Positions 42,143-51,198 are shown, counted from the stretch's first letter. The stretch: 64,000 nt of DNA from Streptomyces anulatus (GCF_000721175.1 NZ_JOEZ01000030.1:89174-153173); one strand, 5' to 3'. Notes: a model not told the origin generated them from the sequence alone. Numbers and translations are program-made.

Positions 42143-43657
42143 TCAGTGGCTGGTGAGTTCACCGGTGAGCTTGCCATGGAGGTCGGCGCTCGGGTCGTTC
42201 AGGCCGATGATCTCCACCGTCTTGCCGCGCTGTTCGTATTTCGTCTCGATGGCGTCGAGGGCGGCGACGGAGGAGGCGTCCCAGATGTGGGCGGCGGAGA
42301 GGTCGATGATGATCCGGTCGGGGTCGTCGTTGTAGTTGAACTGGCCGACGAGGTCGTTGGATGAGGCGAAGAACAGCTCGCCGGTCACGGAGTACACGAC
42401 GGTGGTGTTGTCAGGGTCGGTGATGGCGCTGACGCGGGCGAGGTGGGCGACGCGCTTGGCGAAGATGACCATGGCGGTGACGGAGCCGACGACGACGCCG
42501 ATGGCGAGGTTGTCGGTGGCGACCACCACGGTCACGGTGATGGCCATGACAGCGATCTCGCCGGCGGGCATGCGCTTCAGGGTCTTCGGGGCGATGGAGT
42601 GCCAGTCGAAGGTCGCGAAGGCCACCATGACCATGACGGCTACCAGCGCGGCCATGGGGATGTCGGAGACGATCGGGCCGAAGACGATGCACAGCACCAT
42701 CAGGAACGCGCCCGCCAGGAACGTGGAGAGGCGGGTGCGGGCGCCGGAGACCTTCACGTTGATCATCGTCTGGCCGATCATCGCGCAGCCGCCCATGCCG
42801 CCGAAGAAGCCGGTGACGATGTTGGCGATGCCCTGGCCGATGGACTCGCGGGTCTTGGAGGAGTGGGTGTCGGTGATGTCGTCGACCAGCTTCGCGGTCA
42901 TCAGCGACTCCATGAGCCCGACCAGGGCCATAGCGAACGCGTAGGGGGCGATCGTGGTCAGGGTGTCCATGGTGAAGGGCACGTCGGGCAGGCCCGGCAC
43001 CGGCAGCGACGAGGGGAGCTCGCCCTTGTCGCCGACGGTCGGCACCGCGATCCCTGCCGCGACGGTGATGACGGTGAGGATGACGATGGACACCAGGGGG
43101 GCCGGGATGACCTTGGTGATCCTCGGGAAGAACACCATGAGCGCCAGGCCGCCGATGATCAGCGGATAGACGGCCCAGGGGACGTCCCGCATTTCGGGGA
43201 CCTGGGCCATGAAGATCAGGATGGCGAGGGCGTTGACGAAGCCGACCATCACCGAGCGCGGGACGAACCGCATCAGCTTCGCCACGCCGAGGGCGCCCAG
43301 GACGATCTGGATGACTCCGGCGAGGATGACGGCGGCGATCAGGTAGCCCAGGCCGTGCTCGCGGTTCAGGGGGGCGATGACGAGGGCGATGGCGCCGGTG
43401 GCGGCGGAGATCATCGCGCGGCGGCCGCCGACGATCGAGATCACCACGGCCATGGTGAACGAGGCGAACAGACCGACCGCCGGGTCGACTCCGGCGATGA
43501 TCGAGAACGAGATCGCCTCGGGAATCAGCGCCAGCGCGACGACCAGGCCTGCGAGGATCTCGGTGCGCCAGACCTTCGGGTTGTTCAGCCAGTCGGGGCG
43601 CAGGCCGCGCAACCGTCCGGTGGGAGTCAGTACGGAAGTGGACAAGGAAGCAGGCAC
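42143..43657 (-). CDS. SulP-family inorganic anion transporter
   Basis: 504 residues. About ten to twelve hydrophobic segments begin with EILAGLVVALALIPEAISFS (sulfate-transporter motif). ATGAIALVIAP, FVNALAILIFMAQ and SIGQGIANIVTGFFGGM follow; a C-terminal STAS domain starts at about residue 405 (VYSVTGELFFASSNDL, IIIDLSAAHIWDASSVAAL). It probably carries sulfate or bicarbonate. The MerR regulator is divergent from it across 386 bp. Confidence 0.93.
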   Translation of the reverse strand: MPASLSTSVLTPTGRLRGLRPDWLNNPKVWRTEILAGLVVALALIPEAISFSIIAGVDPAVGLFASFTMAVVISIVGGRRAMISAATGAIALVIAPLNREHGLGYLIAAVILAGVIQIVLGALGVAKLMRFVPRSVMVGFVNALAILIFMAQVPEMRDVPWAVYPLIIGGLALMVFFPRITKVIPAPLVSIVILTVITVAAGIAVPTVGDKGELPSSLPVPGLPDVPFTMDTLTTIAPYAFAMALVGLMESLMTAKLVDDITDTHSSKTRESIGQGIANIVTGFFGGMGGCAMIGQTMINVKVSGARTRLSTFLAGAFLMVLCIVFGPIVSDIPMAALVAVMVMVAFATFDWHSIAPKTLKRMPAGEIAVMAITVTVVVATDNLAIGVVVGSVTAMVIFAKRVAHLARVSAITDPDNTTVVYSVTGELFFASSNDLVGQFNYNDDPDRIIIDLSAAHIWDASSVAALDAIETKYEQRGKTVEIIGLNDPSADLHGKLTGELTSH

Positions 43658-44043
43658 CTGTCGTGCTCGGGCACAGCCCCCCGGCAGGCCGGGGCGTGCG
43701 GGAAGGACACGCAGGGGCCGGAGCGGAACCCTGCGGACGGCCCGCAGGGCGGGCCGGAAGCCGAGAGGGGATGGAACCGGCCTGGCGCGGGTACGCCCCG
43801 GCGGCTCACATCGGAGTGCGAAAGGTCACGGCGGGCAGGCGGCGGCGATCGGCGTCATGGGCTCGCGCACGCTCTCTCCTGCAAGAATCGGGAATCTACG
43901 CCGGGGGCGCCTTCGACCCCGGGAACGGCAGCAGCGGACGTCCGGCCGCTCCCGCACCAGCAACTCTACCCTAACGTTAGAGTGGAGATCGGCGGGTCGT
44001 ACGGGATGCGGCCGCTATGACGAGAAGGGCCAGGGTCACAGGC
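43658..44043. other. long leader/intergenic region between sulP and merR
   Basis: 386 bp. The right part holds the MerR-type dyad at 43964-43987. The left 300 bp, which would be transcribed ahead of sulP, is rich in short complementary GC segments. No known riboswitch could be recognised. Confidence 0.4.
43964..43987. promoter_or_regulatory. MerR-type operator dyad
   Basis: A 24-bp imperfect palindrome centred on CTAACGTTAG (CTCTACCCTAAC / GTTAGAGTGGAG, 20/24 symmetric), 56 bp before the MerR start. MerR-family proteins bind such dyads between -35 and -10. Confidence 0.6.
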
Positions 44044-44796
44044 ATGGATGACGAGCACATGCAGATCGGCGAAGTCGCCGCACGGACCGAACTGTCCCTG
44101 CGCACCATCCGCCACTACGAGGAAGTCGGACTCGTCATCCCCTCCGCCCGATCCCAGGGCGGCTTCCGCCTCTACACCGAGACCGACGTCGCCCGGCTCA
44201 TGGTCATCCGCCGGATGAAGCCCCTCGGCTTCACCCTGGACGAGATGCGCGACCTCCTCGACATCACCGACCGCCTCGACACCGCCCCGTCGGCCGTCAG
44301 CACCGAACGCGAAGCGCTCCTGGAGCGCATGGGGGTCTACGAGCAGGCCGCCGCCCGGAAGATCGAGGACCTGCGCATCCAGCTGACCCGTGCGGAAGAC
44401 TTCGCGACCACTCTCCGCACCCGCCTCCGGAACGCTCCCGGCGAGGACACCGCTGCCCGGCCGGCGGCCCACGCTCGACCTGAAGCCCTCCTGGCCCGCC
44501 GGCTGTCGGCGCACGCCGACCTGGACATCCCGACCCTCCGGGAGGCGCCGCGCCGCCCCTGCCCACCGCGGGCGAGCAGTTCGACGAGGTCGTCGCCGCC
44601 GTCGTCGCCCGGATCCGCGACGGACTCAGCGCGGGCTGACGGCCAGCGGCTCCCGGTGAGGCTCCCGGTGGATGGGCTCCGCGCCACCGGTCAGCGGCAG
44701 CCCCGTGCCGCCGCGCCGCGCCGCGACGACCTCCGCCGCGATGGACAGGGCCGTCTCCTCGGGCGTACGGGCTCCGAGGTCCAGACCGATGGGTGA
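44044..44796 (+). CDS. MerR-family transcriptional regulator, 3' end probably frameshifted
   Basis: ATG 44044 gives MDDEHMQIGEVAARTELSLR. The MerR winged helix follows (RTIRHYEEVGLVIPSARSQGG, FRLYTETDVARLMVIRRMK) with the GFTLDEMRDLLD and RAEDFATTLRTRL coiled coil. The annotated frame runs to 44796 through low-complexity Arg/Pro residues and 171 bp into the convergent xdhC gene. One frame over, GEQFDEVVAAVVARIRDGL ends neatly at 44639, so a frameshift between 44484 and 44600 is likely. The DNA-binding part is intact; it probably controls sulP. Confidence 0.8.
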   Translation: MDDEHMQIGEVAARTELSLRTIRHYEEVGLVIPSARSQGGFRLYTETDVARLMVIRRMKPLGFTLDEMRDLLDITDRLDTAPSAVSTEREALLERMGVYEQAAARKIEDLRIQLTRAEDFATTLRTRLRNAPGEDTAARPAAHARPEALLARRLSAHADLDIPTLREAPRRPCPPRASSSTRSSPPSSPGSATDSARADGQRLPVRLPVDGLRATGQRQPRAAAPRRDDLRRDGQGRLLGRTGSEVQTDG

Positions 44797-45771
44797 CCGC
44801 AGGCGGTCCAGCTCCCCCTCGCTCAGGCCCGCCTCCCGCAGCCGCCGCATCCGGTCCTCGTGGGTCCGGCGCGACCCCATCGCACCGACGAACGCGGACG
44901 GCATCCGCAACGCCTCCACGAGCAGCGGCACATCGAACCGGGCCTCGTGCGTGAGCACGCACAGCACCGTGCGTCCGTCGGTCGGGGTGCGCCGCAGATA
45001 GCGGTGCGGCCAGTCGACGACGACCTCGTCCGCCTCGGGGAACCGGGCCCGGGTGGCGAAGACGGGCCGGGCGTCGCACACCGTCACGTGATGGCCCAGG
45101 AACTTCCCGGCCCGCACCAGGGCCGCCGCGAAGTCGACCGCACCGAAGACGATCATGCGGGGCGGCGGGACGCTGCTCTCGACGAGCAGGGTGAGTCCGC
45201 CGGGGCAGTGCGATCCGTCCTCGGAGAGGTCGACGGAGCCGGTCCGGCCGGCGTCCAGCAGGGCCGAAGCCTCGGCCGCCGCCGTACGGTCCAGCTCCGG
45301 GTGGCCCCCGAGCCCGCCCTCGTACGCACCGTCGGCGCGGACCAGCAGGGACCGCCCCAGGTGGCCGTCCGGGCCGCGCACCACCCGGGCGAGGGCCGCG
45401 GCCTCGCCCGAGACCGCGGCACGGAGCGCGACCCGCAGCACCTCCCGTCCGGGTGAGTGGGCGCGGACCGGCGTGATCATGATGTCGATGACGCCGCCGC
45501 AGGTCAGCCCGACGGCGAAGGCGTCCTCGTCGCTGTAGCCGAACTGTTCGCGCACGGTCTCGCCGTCCCGGAGGGCCTGCGCGCACAGTTCGTAGACCGC
45601 GCCCTCCACACAGCCGCCGGAGACCGAGCCGATCGCCGTGCCCTCGCTGTCGACGGCGAGGGCGGCGCCGGGCCCCCGCGGCGCGCTGCCACCGACGGAG
45701 ACGACGGTGCCGACGGCGAACTCCCGGCCCTCCGCCATCCATCGGTGCAGCTCGCCGGCGATGTCAAGCAT
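44626..45771 (-). CDS. XdhC/CoxI-family molybdenum cofactor maturation protein (PaoD-like)
   Basis: 381 residues. The N-terminal XdhC domain has VGTVVSVGGSAPRGPGAALA and GSVSGGCVEGAVYE; the C-terminal Rossmann domain has MIVFGAVDFAAALVRAGKF and ALRMPSAFVGAMGSRRTHED. Proteins of this family bind and sulfurate the molybdenum cofactor before insertion into xanthine-dehydrogenase-type enzymes. The start overlaps the large-subunit gene by 8 bp, completing a paoABCD-like order. Confidence 0.9.
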   Translation of the reverse strand: MLDIAGELHRWMAEGREFAVGTVVSVGGSAPRGPGAALAVDSEGTAIGSVSGGCVEGAVYELCAQALRDGETVREQFGYSDEDAFAVGLTCGGVIDIMITPVRAHSPGREVLRVALRAAVSGEAAALARVVRGPDGHLGRSLLVRADGAYEGGLGGHPELDRTAAAEASALLDAGRTGSVDLSEDGSHCPGGLTLLVESSVPPPRMIVFGAVDFAAALVRAGKFLGHHVTVCDARPVFATRARFPEADEVVVDWPHRYLRRTPTDGRTVLCVLTHEARFDVPLLVEALRMPSAFVGAMGSRRTHEDRMRRLREAGLSEGELDRLRSPIGLDLGARTPEETALSIAAEVVAARRGGTGLPLTGGAEPIHREPHREPLAVSPR

Positions 45772-47914
45772 CCGCCGCTCCCCCGCCGGCCGATGCCGGC
45801 GCTGCGAGGACCCGGTCGGGGCGGATCGGCAGGTCCCGGTGGCGTACGCCGGTGGCGTGCCAGACCGCGTTGGCCACGGCCGCCGCCGCGCCGACGATGC
45901 CGATCTCCCCGACGCCCTTGATGCCGACCGGGTCGTCCGGGTCGTGGTCGTCCACCCAGTCCACCTCGATGTCCGGGACGTCGGCGTGCGTGGCCACGTG
46001 GTAGCCGGCGAGATCGGGGGCGTAGTGGCCGCCGGTGTTCCGGTCGCGTACCGCCTCCTCGTGCAGGGCCATGGAGATGCCCCAGGTCATTCCGCCGACA
46101 AGCTGGTTGCGGGCGGTGAGCGGGTTGACGATCCGGCCCGCCGCGAAGACGCCCAGCATGCGCCGGACCCGGACCTCGCCGGTGGCGGTGTCCACGGCGA
46201 CCTCGGCGAACTGGGCTCCGAAGGAGTGCCGTTCCTTCTGCGCGAGGGCTCCGACGGCCGCGGTGGTGTCGGACCGCACGGTGATGCCCTCCGGCGGAAC
46301 GGACGTGGTCACCGTGAGCCGCTCCCGCAGTTCGGCGGCGGCGGCCGTGACCGCCCAGGCCCAGGAGCGGGTGCCCATGGATCCGCCGGCGATCATCGCG
46401 GGGCCGAAGTCGCTGTCGCCGATGCGGACGTGGACCTGTTCGGGTGTGGTCCCCAGCGCGTCGGCGGCGATCAGGGTGAGCGCGGTGCGGGCTCCGGTAC
46501 CGATGTCGGCGGCGGCGATCCGTACGGTGAAGGAGCGGTCCGCCTCGGCCGTGACCAGGGCCGTGGACGGGGCGGCACCTGCGCCGAAGGAGGCGGCCGC
46601 CGTGCCGGTGCCCAGCAGCAGGCGTCCGTCGCGGCGTACACCGGGGCGCGGGTCGCGGTCCGCCCAGCCGAATCTGCGGGCTCCTTCGCGGAAGCAGGCC
46701 GCGAGGTTGTGGCTGCTGAACGGCAGCCCCGATACGGGGCCGACGTGCGGTTCGTTGCGCAGGCGCAGCTCGATCGGGTCGACACCGGTGCGTTCGGCGA
46801 GTTCGTCCAGGGCCGCCTCGATCGCGAACGACCCCGGGGCCTCCCCCGGTGCGCGCATCCAGGTCGGGGACGGCACGTCCAGCCGGACGACGTGGTTGGC
46901 GGTGCGATGGGCGTCGGCGTCGTACAGCACCCGGGCGACGCCCGCGCTGGGCTCGACGAACTCGTACACCGTGGAGGTCTGGTTCAGCGAGCGGTGCTCC
47001 AGGGCCAGCAGCCTGCCGTCGGGGGCCGCGCCGAGCCTGATCCGCTGGGTGGTGGGGCTGCGGTAGCCGGCCAGTGAAAACGTCTGACGTCTGGTCAGAA
47101 CGACGCGTACCGGGCGCTGCAGGGCGGTGGCGGCCATCACGGCGGATACCTGGTGGGCGCGCAGGCCCTTGCTGCCGAAGCCGCCGCCGATGTGCTCGGA
47201 GCGTACTCGCACCGAGGACGCGTCGAGCGAGAACATCGTGGCCAGTTCGCTCTGGACCCAGCCGGCGCCCTGGTTGGAGTCGACGACCTCCAGCCGGCCG
47301 CCCTCCCACCGGGCGGTCGCGGCGTGCGGCTCCATCATGCTGTGCTGTTCCTCGGGGGTGGTGTACCGCGCGTCCACCACGTGCGCGGAGGCCGCCAGTT
47401 GTGCCTCCAGGTCGCCCTTCTCCGTCTCGGCGGGCATATGGCCGGCGGCGGGGTAGGCGCCGGGGTGCCCGTCGACGAGCACGGTCTCGTGCGGCTCCTG
47501 GTCGTACGTCACCACGAGCGCCTCGGCGGCCTCCCTGGCCTCCTCGGGGGTCTCGGCGACGACCAGCGCGACCGGCCAGCCGGCGAACGGCACCCTGTCG
47601 TTCTGGAAGACGGCGGAGGTCGGGTCCGGCGGGGTGCCGAGCATGCCGATGTAATCAGTGTTCAGGCGGGGGGCGTTGCCGTGGTGCAGCACGGTGAGCA
47701 CGCCCGGCATGTCGAGGACCGGGGCGGTCTGGACCGTACGGATCCGGCCACGGGTGACCGTGGACAGCACGAGCCAGCCGTGGGCCAGGTCCGCGAAGGG
47801 GATCTCGCCGGCGTAGCGGGCCGCGCCGGTGACCTTGTCGCGGCCCTCGACGCGGGTGTGGGCGACGCCGACGGCTCCGCGTACGGCCTGGGGTCCCGGC
47901 GTGGTGGTCGTCAT
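45764..47914 (-). CDS. molybdopterin-binding subunit of a xanthine dehydrogenase-family oxidoreductase (PaoC-like)
   Basis: 716 residues. The N-terminal hammerhead domain (VGVAHTRVEGRDKVTGAARY) and the Moco domains (EHIGGGFGSKGL, APGEAPGSFAIEAALDELA, GSMGTRSWAW) are followed by the catalytic-glutamate motif GIKGVGEIGIVGAAAAV. The shortish large subunit with separate FAD and 2Fe-2S subunits is the PaoABC/YagTSR arrangement, which oxidises aldehydes to acids. It overlaps the FAD gene by 4 bp. Confidence 0.92.
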   Translation of the reverse strand: MTTTTPGPQAVRGAVGVAHTRVEGRDKVTGAARYAGEIPFADLAHGWLVLSTVTRGRIRTVQTAPVLDMPGVLTVLHHGNAPRLNTDYIGMLGTPPDPTSAVFQNDRVPFAGWPVALVVAETPEEAREAAEALVVTYDQEPHETVLVDGHPGAYPAAGHMPAETEKGDLEAQLAASAHVVDARYTTPEEQHSMMEPHAATARWEGGRLEVVDSNQGAGWVQSELATMFSLDASSVRVRSEHIGGGFGSKGLRAHQVSAVMAATALQRPVRVVLTRRQTFSLAGYRSPTTQRIRLGAAPDGRLLALEHRSLNQTSTVYEFVEPSAGVARVLYDADAHRTANHVVRLDVPSPTWMRAPGEAPGSFAIEAALDELAERTGVDPIELRLRNEPHVGPVSGLPFSSHNLAACFREGARRFGWADRDPRPGVRRDGRLLLGTGTAAASFGAGAAPSTALVTAEADRSFTVRIAAADIGTGARTALTLIAADALGTTPEQVHVRIGDSDFGPAMIAGGSMGTRSWAWAVTAAAAELRERLTVTTSVPPEGITVRSDTTAAVGALAQKERHSFGAQFAEVAVDTATGEVRVRRMLGVFAAGRIVNPLTARNQLVGGMTWGISMALHEEAVRDRNTGGHYAPDLAGYHVATHADVPDIEVDWVDDHDPDDPVGIKGVGEIGIVGAAAAVANAVWHATGVRHRDLPIRPDRVLAAPASAGGGAADA

Positions 47915-48903
47915 CGGGCGTCCCTCCCGGCGAGTTCGGTGAGTACGGCGACCACGAGGTTGCGCATGAGGGGCACCTTGTATCCGTTGTCGGGCAGCGG
48001 CTCGGCGGCGGCCAGTTCGGCGTCCGCGGCTGCGGCGAAGGTCGCGCCGTCGGCCGGTGCGCCGGTCAGGACGGCCTCGGCGGCACGGGCGCGCCAGGGC
48101 CGGGAGGCGACGGCTCCGAGGGCGAGGCGCGCTTCGCGTATGCGGCCGTCCTCGATGTCGAGCGCCGCGGCGACGGAGCCGATGGCGAAGGCGAACGAGG
48201 CGCGTTCGCGTACCTTGCGGTAGCGGGAGCGGGCGGCCACGGGAGCGGCGGGCAGGCTGACGTGGGTGATCAGCGCGCCGGGCGGCAGGGCGGTCTCGCG
48301 GTGCGGGGTGTCGCCGACGGGGAGGTACAAGTCGGTGATCGGCCTCTCGCCGGGCCCGTCGGCGCTCTCGTAGGAGACCACGGCGTCGAACGCCGTCAGG
48401 GCAACGCCCATGTCGGAGGGATGCACGGCCACGCAGTGGCCGGAGGCGCCGAGGACGGCGTGGTTGTGGTGCTCGCCGGCGACGGCGGGGCAGCCGCTGC
48501 CCGGGTTCCGCTTGTTGCAGGGGCCCGCCGCGTCGGTGAAGTAGCCGCAGCGGGTGCGCTGGAGGAGGTTGCCACCGACGGTGGCCATGTTACGCAGCTG
48601 CCCGGAGGCCCCGGCCAGCACGGCCTGGGTCAACGCCGGGTAGCGGCGGCGGACTTCGGGGTGGGCGGCGAGGTCGCTGTTGGTGACGGTCGCCCCTATG
48701 CGCAGGCCGCCGTCCGCCGTGGGTTCGATGCGGTCCAGGGGGAGTTCACGGACGTCGACGAGCCGGGCGGGGCGCTCCACGCCGGTCTTCATCAGGTCGA
48801 CGAGGTTGGTGCCGCCGCCGAGGTACCGTGCGTCCGGGTCGGCGGCGAGGAGGGCGACCGCGCCGGTGACGTCGCGGGCACGCTGATAGCCGAACTCCTT
48901 CAT
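47911..48903 (-). CDS. FAD-binding subunit with extra Fe-S cysteines (PaoB-like)
   Basis: 330 residues from ATG 48903 (ATGA overlap with the 2Fe-2S gene). The FAD contacts are ARYLGGGTNLVDLMKTGV and GGNLLQRTRCGYF. The cysteine-rich insert that follows (RTRCGYFTDAAGPCNKRNPG, then GSGCPAVAG) is the extra [4Fe-4S] site known in PaoB and absent from ordinary xanthine dehydrogenase FAD subunits. The C-terminal CO_deh_flav_C domain is complete. Confidence 0.9.
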   Translation of the reverse strand: MKEFGYQRARDVTGAVALLAADPDARYLGGGTNLVDLMKTGVERPARLVDVRELPLDRIEPTADGGLRIGATVTNSDLAAHPEVRRRYPALTQAVLAGASGQLRNMATVGGNLLQRTRCGYFTDAAGPCNKRNPGSGCPAVAGEHHNHAVLGASGHCVAVHPSDMGVALTAFDAVVSYESADGPGERPITDLYLPVGDTPHRETALPPGALITHVSLPAAPVAARSRYRKVRERASFAFAIGSVAAALDIEDGRIREARLALGAVASRPWRARAAEAVLTGAPADGATFAAAADAELAAAEPLPDNGYKVPLMRNLVVAVLTELAGRDAR

Positions 48904-49478
48904 GCGGCGGCCTCCTTCGTGGCGGCCGTCCGGTCCTCGGCGTGGGCCTCGGCGGCGTGGGCGACGGCCCGGACGATCGAGACGTAGGCGCCGCAGCGGC
49001 ACAGGTTGCCGCTCATCCGCTCGCGGATCTCGTCGGGTGTCAGCGGTGGCGGCCCCGCCTCGGGGCCGACGTCGTCGGTGACGGCGCTCGGCCAGCCGGC
49101 CGCGTGTTCCTCGATGACGGCGATGGCCGAGCAGATCTGGCCGGGGGTGCAGTAGCCGCACTGGTAGCCGTCGAGGTCGAGGAAGGCCTGTTGGACGGGG
49201 TGCAGGTGCTCACCATCGGCCACGCCTTCGATGGTGGTGATCTCGCGCCCCTCGGCCGCGACCGCGAGACTGAGACAGGAGACGACGCGCCGCTGGTCGA
49301 CCAGGACGGTACAGGCGCCACACTGTCCCTGGTCGCAGCCCTTCTTGGTGCCGGTGAGATCGAGGCGCTCGCGCAGGGCGTCGAGCAGGGTGGTGCGGTG
49401 GTCGATGGACAGGTGATGCTTCTCGCCGTTGATGTTCAGGGTGATGGCACTGGACGTCGACGAGGGCGCTGGGGCCAT
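48900..49478 (-). CDS. [2Fe-2S] subunit of molybdenum aldehyde oxidoreductase (PaoA-like, cytoplasmic)
   Basis: 192 residues. The plant-ferredoxin cluster is GCDQGQCGACTVLVDQRRVVSC in part and the second cluster is CGYCTPGQ with LCRCGAY. E. coli PaoA starts with a Tat signal; here the N-terminus MAPAPSSTSSAITLNINGEK has no twin-arginine motif, so the enzyme is expected in the cytoplasm. It is the first gene of the operon, and twin TetR operators lie upstream. Confidence 0.92.
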   Translation of the reverse strand: MAPAPSSTSSAITLNINGEKHHLSIDHRTTLLDALRERLDLTGTKKGCDQGQCGACTVLVDQRRVVSCLSLAVAAEGREITTIEGVADGEHLHPVQQAFLDLDGYQCGYCTPGQICSAIAVIEEHAAGWPSAVTDDVGPEAGPPPLTPDEIRERMSGNLCRCGAYVSIVRAVAHAAEAHAEDRTAATKEAAA

Positions 49479-49562
49479 GATCAGCCTTTTCTGGTGTCAG
49501 GTGACGAGGAACCGGGGCCGTCGGCCGGTGACCGGCGGGCTCGGCCGGCAGTAAGGTAGCCC

Positions 49563-49616
49563 TAACCGGACTGTTGTCCGCTTGCCTGAAAAACGTAACG
49601 GACAACTGTCCGGTTA
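49563..49616. promoter_or_regulatory. twin TetR operators between pao-like operon and tetR
   Basis: Two dyads, CGGACTGTTGTCCG (49567-49580) and CGGACAACTGTCCG (49599-49612), form a larger inverted repeat (TAACCGGAC... 17/18 matching, 18-base spacer). They lie between the two divergent start codons. Confidence 0.75.
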
Positions 49617-49656
49617 ACAAGAACGGGTTTCGGCCACGAACCCGCGAGGAGGATCC

Positions 49657-50238
49657 GTGTCCCGGTCGAAGAAGGACGCCCCCCTGCGTCTCGACGCGCA
49701 GCGCAACCGCGAACGCATCCTGCACGTGGCCATGGTCGAGCTGACGCTGCGCGCGGACGCCCCGCTGAGCGCGATCGCCAAGAAGGCGGGCGTCGGGCAG
49801 GCCACGTTCTACCGCAACTTCCCGCACCGGGAGGCGCTCGTCCTGGAGATCTACCGCTACGAGATGCAGCAGGTCGCCGACGCGGCGTGCGAGTTGCTGG
49901 AGACCCGCCCGCCCGAGCGGGCCCTGCGCGAGTGGATGGACCGCCTCGCCCGTTTCGCCATGACCAAGGCCGGTCTGGCGGACGCGATCCGGCTGGTCAC
50001 CAGCGCCCCGGGCGGACCCGCCAAGCCCGGTCCCACACCGATCATGGAGGCGGCCGGAACCCTGCTCCGCGTCTGCGAGGAGGCCGGGGCCGTCCGCCCC
50101 GGGGTGACCCCGGACGACTTCTTCCTCGCCATCGCCGGTCTCTGGCAGATCGATCCGCACGAGGACTGGGAGCCGAGGGCCGGCCGGCTCCTGGACCTCG
50201 TCATGGACGGGCTGCGCGCGGGGGCGCCCGGCCGGTGA
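49657..50238 (+). CDS. TetR-family transcriptional regulator
   Basis: 193 residues from GTG 49657. The HTH is at about 15-60 (RERILHVAMVELTLRADAPL, SAIAKKAGVGQATFYRNFPH). The C-terminal ligand domain (RALREWMDRLARFAMTKAGL) is of the SbtR/TetR_C_11-like type. It diverges from the pao-like operon across twin operators and is its likely repressor, probably releasing on an aldehyde or related ligand. Confidence 0.92.
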   Translation: MSRSKKDAPLRLDAQRNRERILHVAMVELTLRADAPLSAIAKKAGVGQATFYRNFPHREALVLEIYRYEMQQVADAACELLETRPPERALREWMDRLARFAMTKAGLADAIRLVTSAPGGPAKPGPTPIMEAAGTLLRVCEEAGAVRPGVTPDDFFLAIAGLWQIDPHEDWEPRAGRLLDLVMDGLRAGAPGR

Positions 50239-50299
50239 CCGGACCGCCCGCCATCGGTGTCGGTGGGCCGTGTGATACCTGGGACAGGACGGCCGCACC

Positions 50300-50491
50300 G
50301 TGCCGACCCGGCTGGCCTTCGACGTGGCGACCCCGGCCCTGCTCTTCACGATGCTCGCGGGCGCGGACCTGTCCGTCGTCCTGTCGACACGTCTGCCGGT
50401 CACCGCGACGGCCGCGGCCGGAGTCTTCGTCGTGGTGGCCGGGCTGTTCCTGCGCTGCGCCGGGCGGGTCACCATCGGCGCCCTCTGCTCC
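50300..50491 (+). pseudogene. AEC (auxin efflux carrier) transporter fragment
   Basis: LAFDVATPALLFTMLAGADL followed by SVVLSTRLPVTATAAAGVFV and IGALCS matches TM2-TM3 of AEC permeases. Upstream and downstream parts are missing, and after 50491 the frame is unrelated. About 60 of roughly 300 residues remain. Confidence 0.65.
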
Positions 50492-50635
50492 GCATGTCTT
50501 CCTTGCGGGTGGAACAGGTGCGGTGGGCGGCCGGACGGGTGGAACACCTGGTCAGGTGCCGGACAGCGTCTCAGACCGGTCGTCGCGCCCCCGCGGCGGG
50601 GTGGGGCGCGACCCGGTGGGCCGCCGCCCGCCGGT

Positions 50636-50872
50636 TCAGTCCCGCGCGGATGCGCCCGTGCCGTCACCCGGCCGGCGCGCCAGCGCGCCGGCGAAGCGCG
50701 AAGTCAGGGCGGTGGGTGCGGTGATGGCCGTGCCGACCACGACGCAGTGGGCGCCGCGGGCGAGCGCCGCGGCAGCCTCCTCGGGGGTGTTGACGCGGCC
50801 TTCGGCGACGACGGGTAGGGAGATCTCGGCCGACAGGGACGCCACGAGGTCCAGATCCGGTCCGGCCTGCTT
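50636..50872 (-). pseudogene. nanE: NanE (N-acetylmannosamine-6-P epimerase) C-terminal remnant
   Basis: GPDLDLVASLSAEISLPVVA, EGRVNTPEEAAAALARGAHC and VVVGTAITAPTAL are the C-terminal third of NanE. The frame opens without a start at 50872, exactly where the opposite-strand NanA-like fragment begins, so the 5' two-thirds were lost. Confidence 0.75.
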
Positions 50873-50874
50873 CG

Positions 50875-51198
50875 GGCGCCGACGGCTGCGTACCCGGCCT
50901 GGGCAACGTGGACCCGCACGGCTACGTACGGCTCCACGAGGCGGCCGTCAAGGGCGACTGGGCCACCGCCAGGGCCGAACAGGACCGGCTCGTCGGCCTG
51001 TTCGACATCATCCGCGCTGCCCGCCCCGGCACGGCCTCGGCGACGGCCGCCGGCCTGGGCGCGTTCAAGACGGCCCTGATGCTGCGCGGCATCATCGACA
51101 CCAATGTGATGAGCCCGCCGATGCGGCGCCTGGACGCGGCGGAGACGGCGGCGGTCGCGGCCTGCCTGGAATCGGCGGGGCTTTCCCTGGCCCGGTAG
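50875..51198 (+). pseudogene. dihydrodipicolinate synthase/N-acetylneuraminate lyase-family C-terminal remnant
   Basis: GADGCVPGLGNVDPHGYVRL and AEQDRLVGLFDIIRAARPG with KTALMLRGIIDTNVMSPPM are the C-terminal 108 residues of a NanA/DapA-family lyase. No start or TIM-barrel N-terminal half exists. It abuts the NanE remnant head to head, which points to a deletion removing both 5' ends of a divergent sialic-acid gene pair. Confidence 0.75.

Noticed and set aside
43658..43963. Possible riboswitch ahead of sulP
   Set aside because: GC-rich complementary segments exist but no conserved core of a known class could be recognised.
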